The notes beneath the pieces were generated by a model. The model had not been told where the DNA came from, ran no database searches, and saw nothing but the letters and a program-made list of their open reading frames with translations. Position numbers and translations under genes: made by a program. Below, one piece after another: positions 37,555 through 46,524 of a stretch of DNA of 64,000 nucleotides (the stretch's first letter is position 1; the number at the start of each line of letters is the position of its first letter). Source of the stretch: Streptomyces varsoviensis (GTDB taxonomy: Bacteria; Actinomycetota; Actinomycetes; Streptomycetales; Streptomycetaceae); contig NZ_JOBF01000001.1 in NCBI RefSeq assembly GCF_000718635.1, positions 62,001 through 126,000 of the forward strand, given 5' to 3'.

Positions 37555-38580
37555 ATGAAGCACACGAAGAACACACGGCGCCGCCTCGCCGTGGCGCTGG
37601 CCGTCCCCGCACTGCTGCTCACCGCCTCGGCGTGTGGCTCGGAAGACGGCGGCTCGTCGGACGGCAAGGCCGTGGCCAAGGTGTCGGGGAAGTTCGGGGA
37701 GAAGCCCGAGATCTCCGCGCCCAAGGACGCCAAGGCGTCCGGCAAGCTCGTCGTGAAGACCATCAGCAAGGGCAATGGTCCGAAGGTCGAGAAGGACTCC
37801 TATACGCGGTTCGACTTCGCCGGCCAGACCATGAAGGACGACAAGAACCTGGGCAGTAGCTGGGACCTTCAGCAGCAGGGCGGCGGCAAGGGTCCGCGCC
37901 CCCAGATCCTCCTGCCGATGAACCAGGAGGGGGCGCAGCAGGCGGCGCAGATGCAGCAGCCGGCGCCGCTGCCGCCGAAGATCTTCGACGCGCTCGTCGG
38001 GCAGCAGGCCGGCAGCCGTGTCGAGGTGGAGGGCACGGCGAAGGCGCTCCTCGGCGAGGGGCTCAACAAGGACGTCCTCAAGCCCGACGACGGCCTGGTC
38101 TGGGTCCTCGACATCGCGGGCACGCAGAAGGTCGACCCCAAGAGCGAGGCCAAGGGCGACCAGGCGAAGCCGGACGAGGGGATGCCGGAGGTGAAGGCCG
38201 AGCCGCAGAAGGCCGCGACCATCACCATGCCCAAGGGCGAGAAGGCACCCTCGGAGCTCAAGGAGCAGGTGCTGATCAAGGGCAAGGGCGAGGAGATCAA
38301 GGCCGGTGACGGGCTCATCGCCCAGTACACCGGGGTCCTGTGGGACGGCGGCAAGAAGTTCGACTCGTCCTGGGACCACGCCGGTGCGACGGCCTTCCAG
38401 ATCGGTGTGGGGCAGGTCGTGCCGGGCTGGGACAAGGGCCTGGTCGGCAAGCATGTGGGGGACCGGGTCGAACTGGTCGTACCGGCGAAGCTGGCCTACG
38501 GCGACAAGCCGGGGGAGGGCAGCGGCATCCCCAAGGGCGCCACGCTCGTCTTCGTCGTCGACATCCTCGGCAAGGCCTGA
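37555..38580 (+). CDS. Exported FKBP-type peptidyl-prolyl isomerase (lipoprotein)
   Basis: 341 residues. Signal peptide with lipobox TASAC at about residues 22-26, so it is a membrane-anchored extracellular protein. A diverged N-terminal FKBP-like region (about 60-195) is joined by a Lys/Glu/Pro linker to a complete C-terminal FKBP domain (about 235-341) with GDGLIAQYTGVLWDGGKKFDSSW and VVPGWDKGLVG. It would speed folding of exported proteins. The ATG has only a weak ribosome-binding site. Followed by a second, cytoplasmic FKBP gene. Confidence 0.9.
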   Translation: MKHTKNTRRRLAVALAVPALLLTASACGSEDGGSSDGKAVAKVSGKFGEKPEISAPKDAKASGKLVVKTISKGNGPKVEKDSYTRFDFAGQTMKDDKNLGSSWDLQQQGGGKGPRPQILLPMNQEGAQQAAQMQQPAPLPPKIFDALVGQQAGSRVEVEGTAKALLGEGLNKDVLKPDDGLVWVLDIAGTQKVDPKSEAKGDQAKPDEGMPEVKAEPQKAATITMPKGEKAPSELKEQVLIKGKGEEIKAGDGLIAQYTGVLWDGGKKFDSSWDHAGATAFQIGVGQVVPGWDKGLVGKHVGDRVELVVPAKLAYGDKPGEGSGIPKGATLVFVVDILGKA

Positions 38581-38725
38581 TCGTCGGCGAGGGCCGACGG
38601 GCCGGGGCCGCGTCGGCGAGGCGCGGCGGGGCTGTTCGCCGTGGAGGGGTCTGATCAGCGCTTTCGCGCCATGATCTGCCAGACTTGGCGGGCTGACCGA
38701 ACGTGTCTTCCGTAGGAGAAAATTC

Positions 38726-39100
38726 GTGAACATCGACAAGCCCGAGATCGACTTCCCGGACGGGCCGGCCCCCACCGAGCTGGAGGTCGTGGACCTGTGG
38801 GAGGGCGACGGCGCCGTCGCCAAGGCCGGGGACAACGTCTCCGTGCACTACGTCGGCGTTTCGTTCTCCACCGGTGAGGAGTTCGACGCGAGCTGGAACC
38901 GCGGCACGCCGCTCCAGTTCCAGCTCGGCGCCGGCCAGGTCATCCCCGGCTGGGACCAGGGCGTGCAGGGCATGAAGGTCGGCGGTCGCCGCCGGCTGAC
39001 GATCCCCGCGCACCTCGCGTACGGCGACCGCGGCGCCGGCGGTGGCCGGATCGCGCCGGGCGAGACGCTGATCTTCGTCTGCGACCTGGTCGCTGTCTGA
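38726..39100 (+). CDS. Cytoplasmic FKBP-type peptidyl-prolyl isomerase
   Basis: 124 residues, GTG start behind AGGAGAAAA. A single minimal FKBP domain: VSVHYVGVSFSTGEEFDASW, VIPGWDQGVQGMKVGGRR and HLAYGDRGAGGGRIAPGETL, with the aromatic residues of the active pocket in place. No signal peptide. A strong terminator follows. Confidence 0.94.
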   Translation: MNIDKPEIDFPDGPAPTELEVVDLWEGDGAVAKAGDNVSVHYVGVSFSTGEEFDASWNRGTPLQFQLGAGQVIPGWDQGVQGMKVGGRRRLTIPAHLAYGDRGAGGGRIAPGETLIFVCDLVAV

Positions 39101-39116
39101 GACTGGTCACAACGGA

Positions 39117-39154
39117 CCGAGGGCCCATGCCGACCGGCGTGGGCCCTCGGCTTT
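39117..39154 (+). terminator. Intrinsic terminator after the FKBP gene
   Basis: A 15-bp stem with one G-U pair, CCGAGGGCCCATGCC / GGCGTGGGCCCTCGG, four-base loop, then CTTTT. Confidence 0.92.
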
Positions 39155-39213
39155 TGCGGCACGTGCCGCGAGCGGTACGGTCAGCGGTCGGGAGCACAAG
39201 AGAGAGGGCGTCG

Positions 39214-40233
39214 ATGGCGATTGCCAAGGCCGAGCGGCTGATGAATCTGGCGCTGTGCCTGCTGGGGACACGCCGCCCGCTCAGCAAGCGGGAGCTGCGG
39301 AGTTCCATCGAGGCGTACCTGGAGGCGTTCGGCCCGGGGAACGGCGGGGGAGCGGGGGCGGGCGCGGCCCCGCGGTCCGGCGCCGTCATGTCCGGCGACG
39401 AGTCCTTCAACCGGATGTTCGAGCGGGACAAGGAAGACCTGCGCGAACTCGGCCTGATCATCGAGACCGTCGACATGCTCGACGGGGACACCGGCTATCT
39501 CGCCCGCCGGGACAGCAACCGCCTGCCGCCCATCACCCTCGACGCCGAGGAGGCCGCGGCGCTCGGTCTCGCCGCGAAGGTCTGGCAGCAGGCCCGGCTC
39601 GCGGGCGCGGCCAGCGGCGCGCTCCAGAAGCTGCGCGCCGCCGGGATGCCGCTCGCCGACACCGACTCGTACGAGAGCCCGGGGGCGCTCGAACCGCGGA
39701 TCGCCGCGCACGAGGCCGCGTTCGAGCCGCTGATGCTGGCCGCCCGGGACCGCCGCCCCGTCGTCTTCGACTACCGCAAATCGAACGCGGCCCGTCCCGA
39801 GCAGCGCCATGTCGAGCCGTGGACGCTGGAGTTCTGCCGCGGCCACTGGTATCTGGCCGGCTGGGACCGCGACCGGGGCGCCGAGCGGGTCTTCCGGCTC
39901 TCGCGCATCACGGGTAAGGTCCGCTCCCGTGCCGCCGCCTTCACCGCCCCCGTGCCCGACCACGTGACCGTCCGCGAGACGGTGGAGAGCTGGGCCGGCG
40001 AGAACGCCACCGCGACCGCCCGCATCAAGCTGCGCGCCGGCCACGGATACCCGCTGCGTGCCAAGGCCCTCACCACCCACGCCCTGTCAGACGGCTGGGA
40101 CGAGCTGGAGGTTCCGTACGGACATGGGCTGGATGCCTGGCTCGTGGAGTTCGGCCCCGACGTGATCGTGCTGGAACCCGCCGAGCTGCGGGCCGATGTC
40201 ATCGACCGGCTGCGCGCGGTCGCCAAGGGCTGA
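39214..40233 (+). CDS. pafB: PafB, WYL-domain transcription regulator
   Basis: 339 residues; ATG behind GAGAGGG. N-terminal winged helix (MAIAKAERLMNLALCLLG, then the SKRELRSSIEAYLEAFG segment) with a Gly/Ala-rich insert at about 48-60, and a WYL domain (PVVFDYRKSNA; HVEPWTLEF; GHWYLAGWD). With PafC it forms the activator of the RecA/LexA-independent DNA damage response in actinobacteria, sensing single-stranded DNA. Directly precedes pafC in one operon. Confidence 0.9.
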   Translation: MAIAKAERLMNLALCLLGTRRPLSKRELRSSIEAYLEAFGPGNGGGAGAGAAPRSGAVMSGDESFNRMFERDKEDLRELGLIIETVDMLDGDTGYLARRDSNRLPPITLDAEEAAALGLAAKVWQQARLAGAASGALQKLRAAGMPLADTDSYESPGALEPRIAAHEAAFEPLMLAARDRRPVVFDYRKSNAARPEQRHVEPWTLEFCRGHWYLAGWDRDRGAERVFRLSRITGKVRSRAAAFTAPVPDHVTVRETVESWAGENATATARIKLRAGHGYPLRAKALTTHALSDGWDELEVPYGHGLDAWLVEFGPDVIVLEPAELRADVIDRLRAVAKG

Positions 40234-40250
40234 GAGGTACACACAGCGAC

Positions 40251-41198
40251 ATGGCCAACGCCATCGACCAGACCCGCCGGATGCTCTCGCTGGTGACCTA
40301 CCTGCGCGAGCGCCCCGGCGCGCGCGTCACGGACGTCGCCCGCGCCTTCGGCATCTCCGAGGACGAGCTGATCTCCGACCTCGACGTGCTGCCCATGTGC
40401 GGCACCAGCTTCCGCGGCGGGGACCTCCTGGACATCGACACCGACGGCGACCGCATCTGGTGGCACAACCCCGACGATGTCGCCGAGCCGCTGCGTCTCG
40501 CCGCCGACGAGGCCACGGCGCTGCTGGTCGCCGCCCGCGCCGTCGCCACCCTGCCGGGGCTGCGCGAGGGCGACCGGCAGGCGCTGCTGCGCGCCACGGC
40601 CAAGCTGGAGGCGGCGGCCGGCGAGGCGGCGGGGGCCAGCTCCCGGCTCTCGGTCACCTTCGAGTCCGAGGGCGGCGTCTTCGCGGACGTCGACCGGGCC
40701 ATAGCCGAGCGCCGCCGGCTGTGGCTGCGCTACTACTCGCCCGCCCGCGACGAGCTGACCGAGCGCGAGGTCGACCCGATCCGGCTGTTCGCCGTCGGCC
40801 ATACGTACGTGGAGGCGTGGTGCCGGCTCTCCGAGGCGCGGCGCACCTTCCGCCTCGACCGGGTCGCCGAGATCAAACTCCTCGACGAGCCCAGCGACCC
40901 GCCCCCCGTCGAGCTGCGCGACCTGTCCGAAGGGCTGGTGCAGCCGGCCGCGGAGGACCCCGAGGTGGTCGCCGAGGTCGGGCCGGGCGGCCGCTGGGTC
41001 GCCGAGTACTACCCGCACGACAGCGCGGAGGAGCTGCCCGACGGCGGTCTGCGGATCACGCTGCGCACCCCCGACCCCGCCTCGCTGCGCCGGCTGGCGC
41101 TGCGGCTCGGCCGGGACGGGCGGATCGTCTCGCCGCGGGGGCTGGCCGACAGCGCGCGGGCCGCGGCACGTGAGGCCCTCGCGGCGTACGGCGAGTGA
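40251..41198 (+). CDS. pafC: PafC, WYL-domain transcription regulator
   Basis: 315 residues, 17 bases after pafB. Helix-turn-helix GARVTDVARAFGISEDELISDL (about residues 22-42, first 20 shown by its ends) and WYL domain with WLRYYSPARDELTEREVDP and HTYVEAWCRLSEARRTFRLDR (about residues 160-210). Paralogue and partner of PafB. Confidence 0.9.
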   Translation: MANAIDQTRRMLSLVTYLRERPGARVTDVARAFGISEDELISDLDVLPMCGTSFRGGDLLDIDTDGDRIWWHNPDDVAEPLRLAADEATALLVAARAVATLPGLREGDRQALLRATAKLEAAAGEAAGASSRLSVTFESEGGVFADVDRAIAERRRLWLRYYSPARDELTEREVDPIRLFAVGHTYVEAWCRLSEARRTFRLDRVAEIKLLDEPSDPPPVELRDLSEGLVQPAAEDPEVVAEVGPGGRWVAEYYPHDSAEELPDGGLRITLRTPDPASLRRLALRLGRDGRIVSPRGLADSARAAAREALAAYGE

Positions 41199-41259
41199 CG
41201 TGAGAGGCGTGTGACGCGAGCGGCGTGAGAGCACGAGCGGCGTGAGAAGACGAACGGTG

Positions 41260-41350
41260 AGAAAGCCGGAGAAGTCAGCGGAGTCGGGAAAGCCGGGAAA
41301 GCCGGGAAAGCCGGGAAAGCCGAGAAGGCCCGGAAAGCCGGGGAAGCCGA
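41260..41350. repeat. 9-bp tandem repeat GGGAAAGCC
   Basis: Exact units at 41286, 41295, 41304 and 41313 continue as GAGAAGGCC, CGGAAAGCC, GGGGAAGCC and GAGGAAGGG; a diverged copy lies at 41260. The 9-bp period is a multiple of three and is in frame with the next small gene, but has no start codon in front. Confidence 0.85.
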
Positions 41351-41360
41351 GGAAGGGGTC

Positions 41361-41603
41361 GTGATGACGGCGATGACGACGGCGGCGGTGCTCTTCAAGG
41401 CCGCCTGCCCCGACTGCCGGGGCTGCTTCGAGCTGGGCGCCGGGGCGCTGCGCCTGGCGATCGGTGCCACCCGCCGCACCACCTTCTACTCCTTCACCTG
41501 CCCCGACTGCGGCTCCGCGGTCCGCAAGCCGGCCGGTGAGCGGATCATCGAGCTGCTCACCGGCGGCGGCGTCTCCACGCTGCGGCTGCACTCCACCGCG
41601 TGA
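41361..41603 (+). CDS. Small zinc-ribbon-like protein, unknown function
   Basis: 80 residues from the GTG at 41361 (or ATG at 41364) behind GAGGAAGGGG. Two CPDC knuckles, ACPDCRGC at about residue 15 and TCPDCGSAV at about 46, 30 residues apart, predict one bound zinc. The frame stays open upstream through the repeat array without a start. I do not recognise a family function. Confidence 0.72.
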   Translation: MMTAMTTAAVLFKAACPDCRGCFELGAGALRLAIGATRRTTFYSFTCPDCGSAVRKPAGERIIELLTGGGVSTLRLHSTA

Positions 41604-41638
41604 GCGCCCGCGTGCGTGTCCGCTCCGTCCCTGCCCGT

Positions 41639-41644
41639 TAGGCT
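41639..41644 (+). promoter_or_regulatory. -10 box TAGGCT six bases before the 68-residue gene (leaderless)
   Basis: TAGGCT, CCTCCC, then ATG at 41651. No ribosome-binding sequence; same geometry as at 2070 and 25117. Confidence 0.58.
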
Positions 41645-41650
41645 CCTCCC

Positions 41651-41857
41651 ATGCTCTGGCCCATGATCGCCATCGTTCTCGGCTTCTGCGGGATCGCCGT
41701 GCTCGGCGTCCTCGCGATGCGCGTCTTCACCGAGGTGCGGCGGCTGGCCCGAGAGGTGGACACGGCGTCGCGGCGGATCTCCCGGGCCGCCGAGGATCTC
41801 GAACGCGCGGCGGCGCCGCTCGCCTCGCAGGCGGCCGAGACCCTCCGCGCGAAGTGA
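41651..41857 (+). CDS. Small single-pass membrane protein
   Basis: 68 residues. One N-terminal membrane helix (about residues 2-22, IAIVLGFCGIAVLGVLAM) and a charged amphipathic helix after it (VRRLAREVDTASRRISRAAE), resembling the DUF948-type small proteins. Located just upstream of tatA in Streptomyces. Role unknown. Confidence 0.72.
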   Translation: MLWPMIAIVLGFCGIAVLGVLAMRVFTEVRRLAREVDTASRRISRAAEDLERAAAPLASQAAETLRAK

Positions 41858-42070
41858 GCGTCGCGCCCTGCTGCTCGCCTGGTCCGGGCGGTACGCTGAA
41901 ACATCGGCGGCCCTGATTCCGCGGCGGAGGTCGGAATCGGGAGTATGCACAGGGATTGCCCCGTGTTCACCCCTGCGCGTTACGATCGCTGCCAGCACGG
42001 CGGAGCCGGACGCCTGTCCGACTGGCCCCACAGACCCATTCCATGCCGCCTCGGTGAAAAGGTAACGCTT

Positions 42071-42358
42071 ATGTTTGGCAGGCTCGGTGCACCCGAGATC
42101 ATCCTCATTCTCGTCGTCGTGATCTTGCTGTTCGGCGCGAAGAAGCTTCCGGACATGGCGCGTTCGCTCGGCAAGTCCGCGCGGATTCTCAAGAGCGAGG
42201 CCAAGGCCATGAAGTCCGAGGGCCAGGACAAGTCGGCCGCCCCGGCCGACCCGCCGCACGACGCGGCGCAGGCGCCCCGTACGATCAAGGCCGCTCCCGG
42301 CGACGTGACCGGCTCCCGCCCGGTGGCCGAGCCGACCGACAGCACGACGCAGCGCTGA
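42071..42358 (+). CDS. tatA: Twin-arginine translocase subunit TatA
   Basis: 95 residues. N-terminal [20 protein letters not shown] is the membrane helix, followed by the [19 protein letters not shown] amphipathic helix with its hinge. The tail is Pro/Ala-rich and soluble. TatA forms the pore for folded proteins. The ATG at 42071 follows AAAGG. It lies 65 bases before tatC; tatB is not in this window. Confidence 0.95.
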   Translation: MFGRLGAPEIILILVVVILLFGAKKLPDMARSLGKSARILKSEAKAMKSEGQDKSAAPADPPHDAAQAPRTIKAAPGDVTGSRPVAEPTDSTTQR

Positions 42359-42423
42359 CCGAGGGCCGACTTCGAGGCGGCCGTCCGAGTACTGCCGCCG
42401 GACGCACGAGATAGGGACGTGGG

Positions 42424-43413
42424 TTGCTCAAGTCTGCCCGCAAGAAGCAGAAGGACCCCGAGGGGCGGATGCCGCTCACGGAGCACTTGCGTGAGCTGCG
42501 CAACCGTCTCGGCAAGGCCGTGCTCGCGATCGTGGTCGTCGCGGTGGTCGCTGCCTTCTATTACAAGGACATCGTCGAGCTCTTCAAGCAGCCGATCGAG
42601 GACGCGATCGGCTGCAAGGTCTCGTTCGCGGAGCTGTCCACCAAGGACAAGCGGCAGACCTGCGGAAACATCACGATGTCCGGCCTCATGGGGCCGTTCT
42701 CGCTGATGATCAAGGTGTCGCTGATGTCCGGCCTCGTGGTGGCGAGTCCGATCTGGCTGTACCAGCTCTGGGCGTTCCTCGCGCCGGGGCTGCACCGCAC
42801 CGAGAAGAAGTACGCCCTGAGCTTCGTCGCCGCGGGCGCCCCGCTCTTCGCGGCCGGCGGCTTCTTCGCGTACAAGATCATGCCTGCGGCGTCCACGGTC
42901 CTCATCGAGTTCACGCCGTCGGACGTGGACAACCTGCTGCCCCTCGACGAGCTGATCGACTTCATCACCCGCCTGGTGGTCGTCTTCGGTCTCTCCTTCG
43001 AGCTGCCGCTGCTGCTGGTGATGCTCAACTTCGGCGGCATTCTCACCGGCCGCCGGATGCTCGGCTGGTGGCGCGGCATGATCATGGGCGTCACGGTCTT
43101 CGCGGCCGTCGCCACCCCCAGCGTGGACCCCTTCTCGATGCTGATGCTGGCGATCCCGATCGTCATGCTCTACTTCATCGCCGTGTTCATCGCGCTGTTC
43201 AACGACAAGCGGAAGCGGGCCGCCAACCCCGACGCCGATCTCGATCCCGACGAGGCGTCCCACCTCGACCTCACGCCGCAGGACGTCGGCGAGATCGAGC
43301 CGGTACGGGCCAGCAGGGCCGGCACGGCGCTCCCCGGCCAGTCGGGCGGTGGCGCCGACAGCGGTACGGGCGTCGAGCCGACGCGGCGGAACGGCTACGA
43401 CGACGCCACCTGA
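42424..43413 (+). CDS. tatC: Twin-arginine translocase subunit TatC
   Basis: 329 residues, TTG start giving the conserved MLKSARKKQKDPEGRMPLTE. Six membrane helices follow; EHLRELRNRL and the first periplasmic loop are the signal-peptide receptor region, and FGLSFELPLLLVML holds the conserved Phe/Glu of helix 4. The C-terminal 60 residues are a soluble tail. With TatA and a distant TatB it exports folded proteins, important in Streptomyces. Confidence 0.96.
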   Translation: MLKSARKKQKDPEGRMPLTEHLRELRNRLGKAVLAIVVVAVVAAFYYKDIVELFKQPIEDAIGCKVSFAELSTKDKRQTCGNITMSGLMGPFSLMIKVSLMSGLVVASPIWLYQLWAFLAPGLHRTEKKYALSFVAAGAPLFAAGGFFAYKIMPAASTVLIEFTPSDVDNLLPLDELIDFITRLVVVFGLSFELPLLLVMLNFGGILTGRRMLGWWRGMIMGVTVFAAVATPSVDPFSMLMLAIPIVMLYFIAVFIALFNDKRKRAANPDADLDPDEASHLDLTPQDVGEIEPVRASRAGTALPGQSGGGADSGTGVEPTRRNGYDDAT

Positions 43414-43573
43414 CCGTGATCCGATCCGGCGGGGCCCCGGCCCCGGCCGGGCCGACGGCCGCTGAGGGCCGCGGGCCCGGCGCCCGCGCGGCGCGGCCCG
43501 CGGCCCGTCGGCTTGTGGCCCGCGGTCCGTCGCGTGGTATGCGGGGCCGCGGGTTCCGGTGGGCGAACGGGAG

Positions 43574-43589
43574 CGCGATAAAGATCGCG
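43574..43589. other. Palindrome CGCGAT-AAAG-ATCGCG upstream of the helicase gene
   Basis: Six-base arms with a four-base loop, 37 bases upstream of the helicase ATG. A TAGGCT -10 box (43610-43615) lies between, so the palindrome occupies the -35 region and could be an operator. Confidence 0.45.
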
Positions 43590-43625
43590 TGACTGTCGGA
43601 GGCGGCCGGTAGGCTCGTACTCAAG

Positions 43626-46451
43626 ATGACCGACGACATGTCCCCAGCCGAGCGTTACGCCGCTGCCCGGCTGCGCGCCGCCGACCTGGCCACCGCACTC
43701 GCGCCCTTCCGCGAGATGTACGACTTCGAGCTGGACCCCTTCCAGATCGAGGCCTGTGAGGCCCTTGAGGCCGGCAAGGGCGTGCTGGTCGCGGCCCCCA
43801 CGGGCTCCGGCAAGACCATCGTGGGCGAGTTCGCCGTCCACCTGGCCCTGACCCAGGGCCGTAAATGCTTCTACACCACGCCCATCAAGGCGCTCTCCAA
43901 CCAGAAGTACAGCGACCTCGTCAAGCGCTACGGCGCGGACAAAGTCGGCCTGCTGACCGGCGACAACAGCGTCAATGCGGAGGCACCGGTGGTCGTCATG
44001 ACCACCGAGGTGCTGCGCAACATGCTCTACGCGGGCTCCCAGTCGCTGGTCGGGCTCGGCTATGTGGTCATGGACGAGGTGCACTACCTCTCCGACCGGT
44101 TCCGCGGCGCGGTGTGGGAGGAGGTCATCATCCACCTCCCGGAGTCGGTGACCTTGGTCTCCCTGTCGGCGACGGTCTCCAACGCGGAGGAGTTCGGGGA
44201 CTGGCTGGACACGGTGCGCGGTGACACCGAGGTCATCGTCTCCGAGCACCGGCCCGTGCCGCTGTGGCAGCACGTCCTGGCGGGCCGCCGGATGTACGAC
44301 CTCTTCGAGGAGCGCGACGCCTCGGGGAGCGGCACCGGCGGCAGACGGGAGGTCAACCCCGACCTCGTACGGCTGGCCAGAATGGAGAACAGCCGCCCCT
44401 TCGGCGGCCGGGACCGCCGCCGCGGCAAGAACCTGCGGGAGGCCGACCGCGAGCGCGAGCGCCGCCAGCGCAGCCGCATCTGGACGCCCAGCAGGGCCGA
44501 GGTCATCGAGCGCCTCGACGCGGACGGGCTGCTGCCCGCCATCACCTTCATCTTCAGCCGCGCCGGCTGCGAGGCCGCCGTCCAGCAGTGCCTGTACGCG
44601 GGGCTGCGGCTCAACGACGACGCGGCGCGCGCCCGGGTCCGCTCCATCGTGGAGGAGCGCACGGCCGCCATCCCGGACGAGGACCTGCACGTCCTGGGCT
44701 ACTTCGAGTGGCTGGAGGCGCTGGAGCGGGGCATCGCCGCGCACCACGCGGGGATGCTGCCGACGTTCAAGGAGGTCGTCGAGGAGCTGTTCGTCAAGGG
44801 GCTGGTCAAGGCCGTCTTCGCGACCGAGACCCTGGCGCTCGGCATCAACATGCCCGCCCGCTCCGTGGTGCTGGAGAAGCTCGTCAAGTGGAACGGCGAG
44901 CAGCACGCCGACATCACGCCCGGCGAGTACACGCAGCTCACCGGGCGCGCCGGGCGGCGTGGCATCGACGTCGAGGGGCACGCGGTCGTGCTGTGGCAGC
45001 GCGCCATGGACCCCGGCGGCCTCGCGGGGCTGGCGGGCACGCGCACGTACCCGCTGCGCTCGTCCTTCAAGCCGTCCTACAACATGGCGGTCAACCTGGT
45101 CTCGCAGTTCGGGCGGCACCGCTCGCGGGAGCTGCTGGAGACGTCGTTCGCGCAGTTCCAGGCCGACAAGTCGGTCGTCGGGATCTCCCGGCAGGTGCAG
45201 AAGAACGAGGAGGGCATGGCGGGCTACCGGGCCTCCATGACCTGCCACCTGGGCGACTTCGACGCGTATATGCGGCTGCGGCGCGAGCTGAAGGACCGCG
45301 AGACGGAGCTGGCCAAGCAGGGGGCGAACCAGCGCCGGGTCGCCGCGGCGGCGGCGCTGGAGAAGCTCAAGCCGGGCGACGTGATCCATGTGCCGACGGG
45401 CAAGTACGCGGGCCTCGCGCTGGTCCTCGACCCGGGCCTGGCCGCCGGCCGTACGGACCGGCACCGCGGCTTCGAGCATCACGACGGGCCGCGGCCGCTG
45501 GTCCTCACCGCGGAGCGGCAGGTCAAGCGGCTGGCCGCGATCGACTTCCCGGTGCCGGTGGAGGCGCTGGAGCGGATGCGCATCCCCAAGTCCTTCAACC
45601 CGCGCAGCCCCCAGTCCCGGCGGGACCTCGCCTCCGCGCTGCGCACCAAGGCCGGACACATCGAGCCGGGGCGGCACCGCAAGAAGCGGGCGCCCGCCGC
45701 CGATGACACCGAGATCCTGCGGCTGCGCGCCGCGATCCGGGCCCACCCGTGCCACGGCTGCGACGAGCGCGAGGACCACGCGCGGTGGGCGGAGCGGTAC
45801 GACCGGCTCCGGCGCGACACCCGTCAGCTCGAACGGCGCATCGAGGGCCGTACGAACACCATCGCGCGCACCTTCGACCGGATCTGCGCGCTGCTGACCG
45901 ATCTCGGTTATCTGCGGGGCGACGAGGTCACCGAGGACGGCCGCCGGCTCTCCCGGCTCTACGGCGAGCTGGACCTGCTGGCCTCGGAGTGCCTGCGCGA
46001 CGGCGTGTGGGAGGGGCTGCGCCCCGCCGAGCTGGCGGCCTGCGCCTCGGCGCTCGTGTACGAGGCGCGCGCCGCCGATGACGCGATGCCGCCGAAGCTC
46101 CCCACGGGCGACGCGAAGCGCGCCCTGGGGGAGATGGTCCGCATCTGGGGCCGGCTCGACGCCCTGGAGGAGGAGCACAAGATCAACCAGGCCGAGGGGG
46201 TGGGGCAGCGCGAGCCCGACCTGGGCTTCGCCTGGGCCGCCTACCGCTGGGCCTCCGGGCACGGCCTCGACGAGGTGCTGCGCGAGATCGAGATGCCGGC
46301 CGGGGACTTCGTGCGCTGGTGCAAGCAGCTCATCGACGTCCTCGGCCAGGTGGCCGCCGCCGCGCCCCCCGGCTCCACCGTTGCCCGCAACGCCCGCCGC
46401 GCCGTCGACGGCCTGCTCCGGGGCGTGGTGGCGTACAGCTCGGTGGGGTAG
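43626..46451 (+). CDS. Ski2/Mtr4-like DEAD/DEAH-box helicase (HelY type)
   Basis: 941 residues. Superfamily 2 helicase: Q-like motif DPFQIEACEALE, Walker A APTGSGKT at 57-64, DEVH box in YVVMDEVHYLSD, SATV (motif III), FIFSRAGCE (motif IV) and QLTGRAGRRGID (motif VI). A Gly/Arg-rich insert (about residues 225-285) splits the two RecA folds. The C-terminal half has the Ski2-type arch and helical bundle. Probably RNA processing or decay; a DNA repair role is possible. A strong terminator follows. Confidence 0.9.
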   Translation: MTDDMSPAERYAAARLRAADLATALAPFREMYDFELDPFQIEACEALEAGKGVLVAAPTGSGKTIVGEFAVHLALTQGRKCFYTTPIKALSNQKYSDLVKRYGADKVGLLTGDNSVNAEAPVVVMTTEVLRNMLYAGSQSLVGLGYVVMDEVHYLSDRFRGAVWEEVIIHLPESVTLVSLSATVSNAEEFGDWLDTVRGDTEVIVSEHRPVPLWQHVLAGRRMYDLFEERDASGSGTGGRREVNPDLVRLARMENSRPFGGRDRRRGKNLREADRERERRQRSRIWTPSRAEVIERLDADGLLPAITFIFSRAGCEAAVQQCLYAGLRLNDDAARARVRSIVEERTAAIPDEDLHVLGYFEWLEALERGIAAHHAGMLPTFKEVVEELFVKGLVKAVFATETLALGINMPARSVVLEKLVKWNGEQHADITPGEYTQLTGRAGRRGIDVEGHAVVLWQRAMDPGGLAGLAGTRTYPLRSSFKPSYNMAVNLVSQFGRHRSRELLETSFAQFQADKSVVGISRQVQKNEEGMAGYRASMTCHLGDFDAYMRLRRELKDRETELAKQGANQRRVAAAAALEKLKPGDVIHVPTGKYAGLALVLDPGLAAGRTDRHRGFEHHDGPRPLVLTAERQVKRLAAIDFPVPVEALERMRIPKSFNPRSPQSRRDLASALRTKAGHIEPGRHRKKRAPAADDTEILRLRAAIRAHPCHGCDEREDHARWAERYDRLRRDTRQLERRIEGRTNTIARTFDRICALLTDLGYLRGDEVTEDGRRLSRLYGELDLLASECLRDGVWEGLRPAELAACASALVYEARAADDAMPPKLPTGDAKRALGEMVRIWGRLDALEEEHKINQAEGVGQREPDLGFAWAAYRWASGHGLDEVLREIEMPAGDFVRWCKQLIDVLGQVAAAAPPGSTVARNARRAVDGLLRGVVAYSSVG

Positions 46452-46467
46452 CGGCGCCTGCCCCATG

Positions 46468-46508
46468 ACGACGGCGGCGGGTCCCCCTCCGGGGCCCGCC
46501 GCCGTCGT
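46468..46508. terminator. Bidirectional terminator between helicase and siderophore reductase genes
   Basis: A perfect 14-bp stem ACGACGGCGGCGGG / CCCGCCGCCGTCGT with 13-base loop, 17 bases after the helicase stop and 17 before the end of the converging gene. GC-rich without a U tract. Confidence 0.85.
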
Positions 46509-46524
46509 GTGTGTGCGCCGTCGT

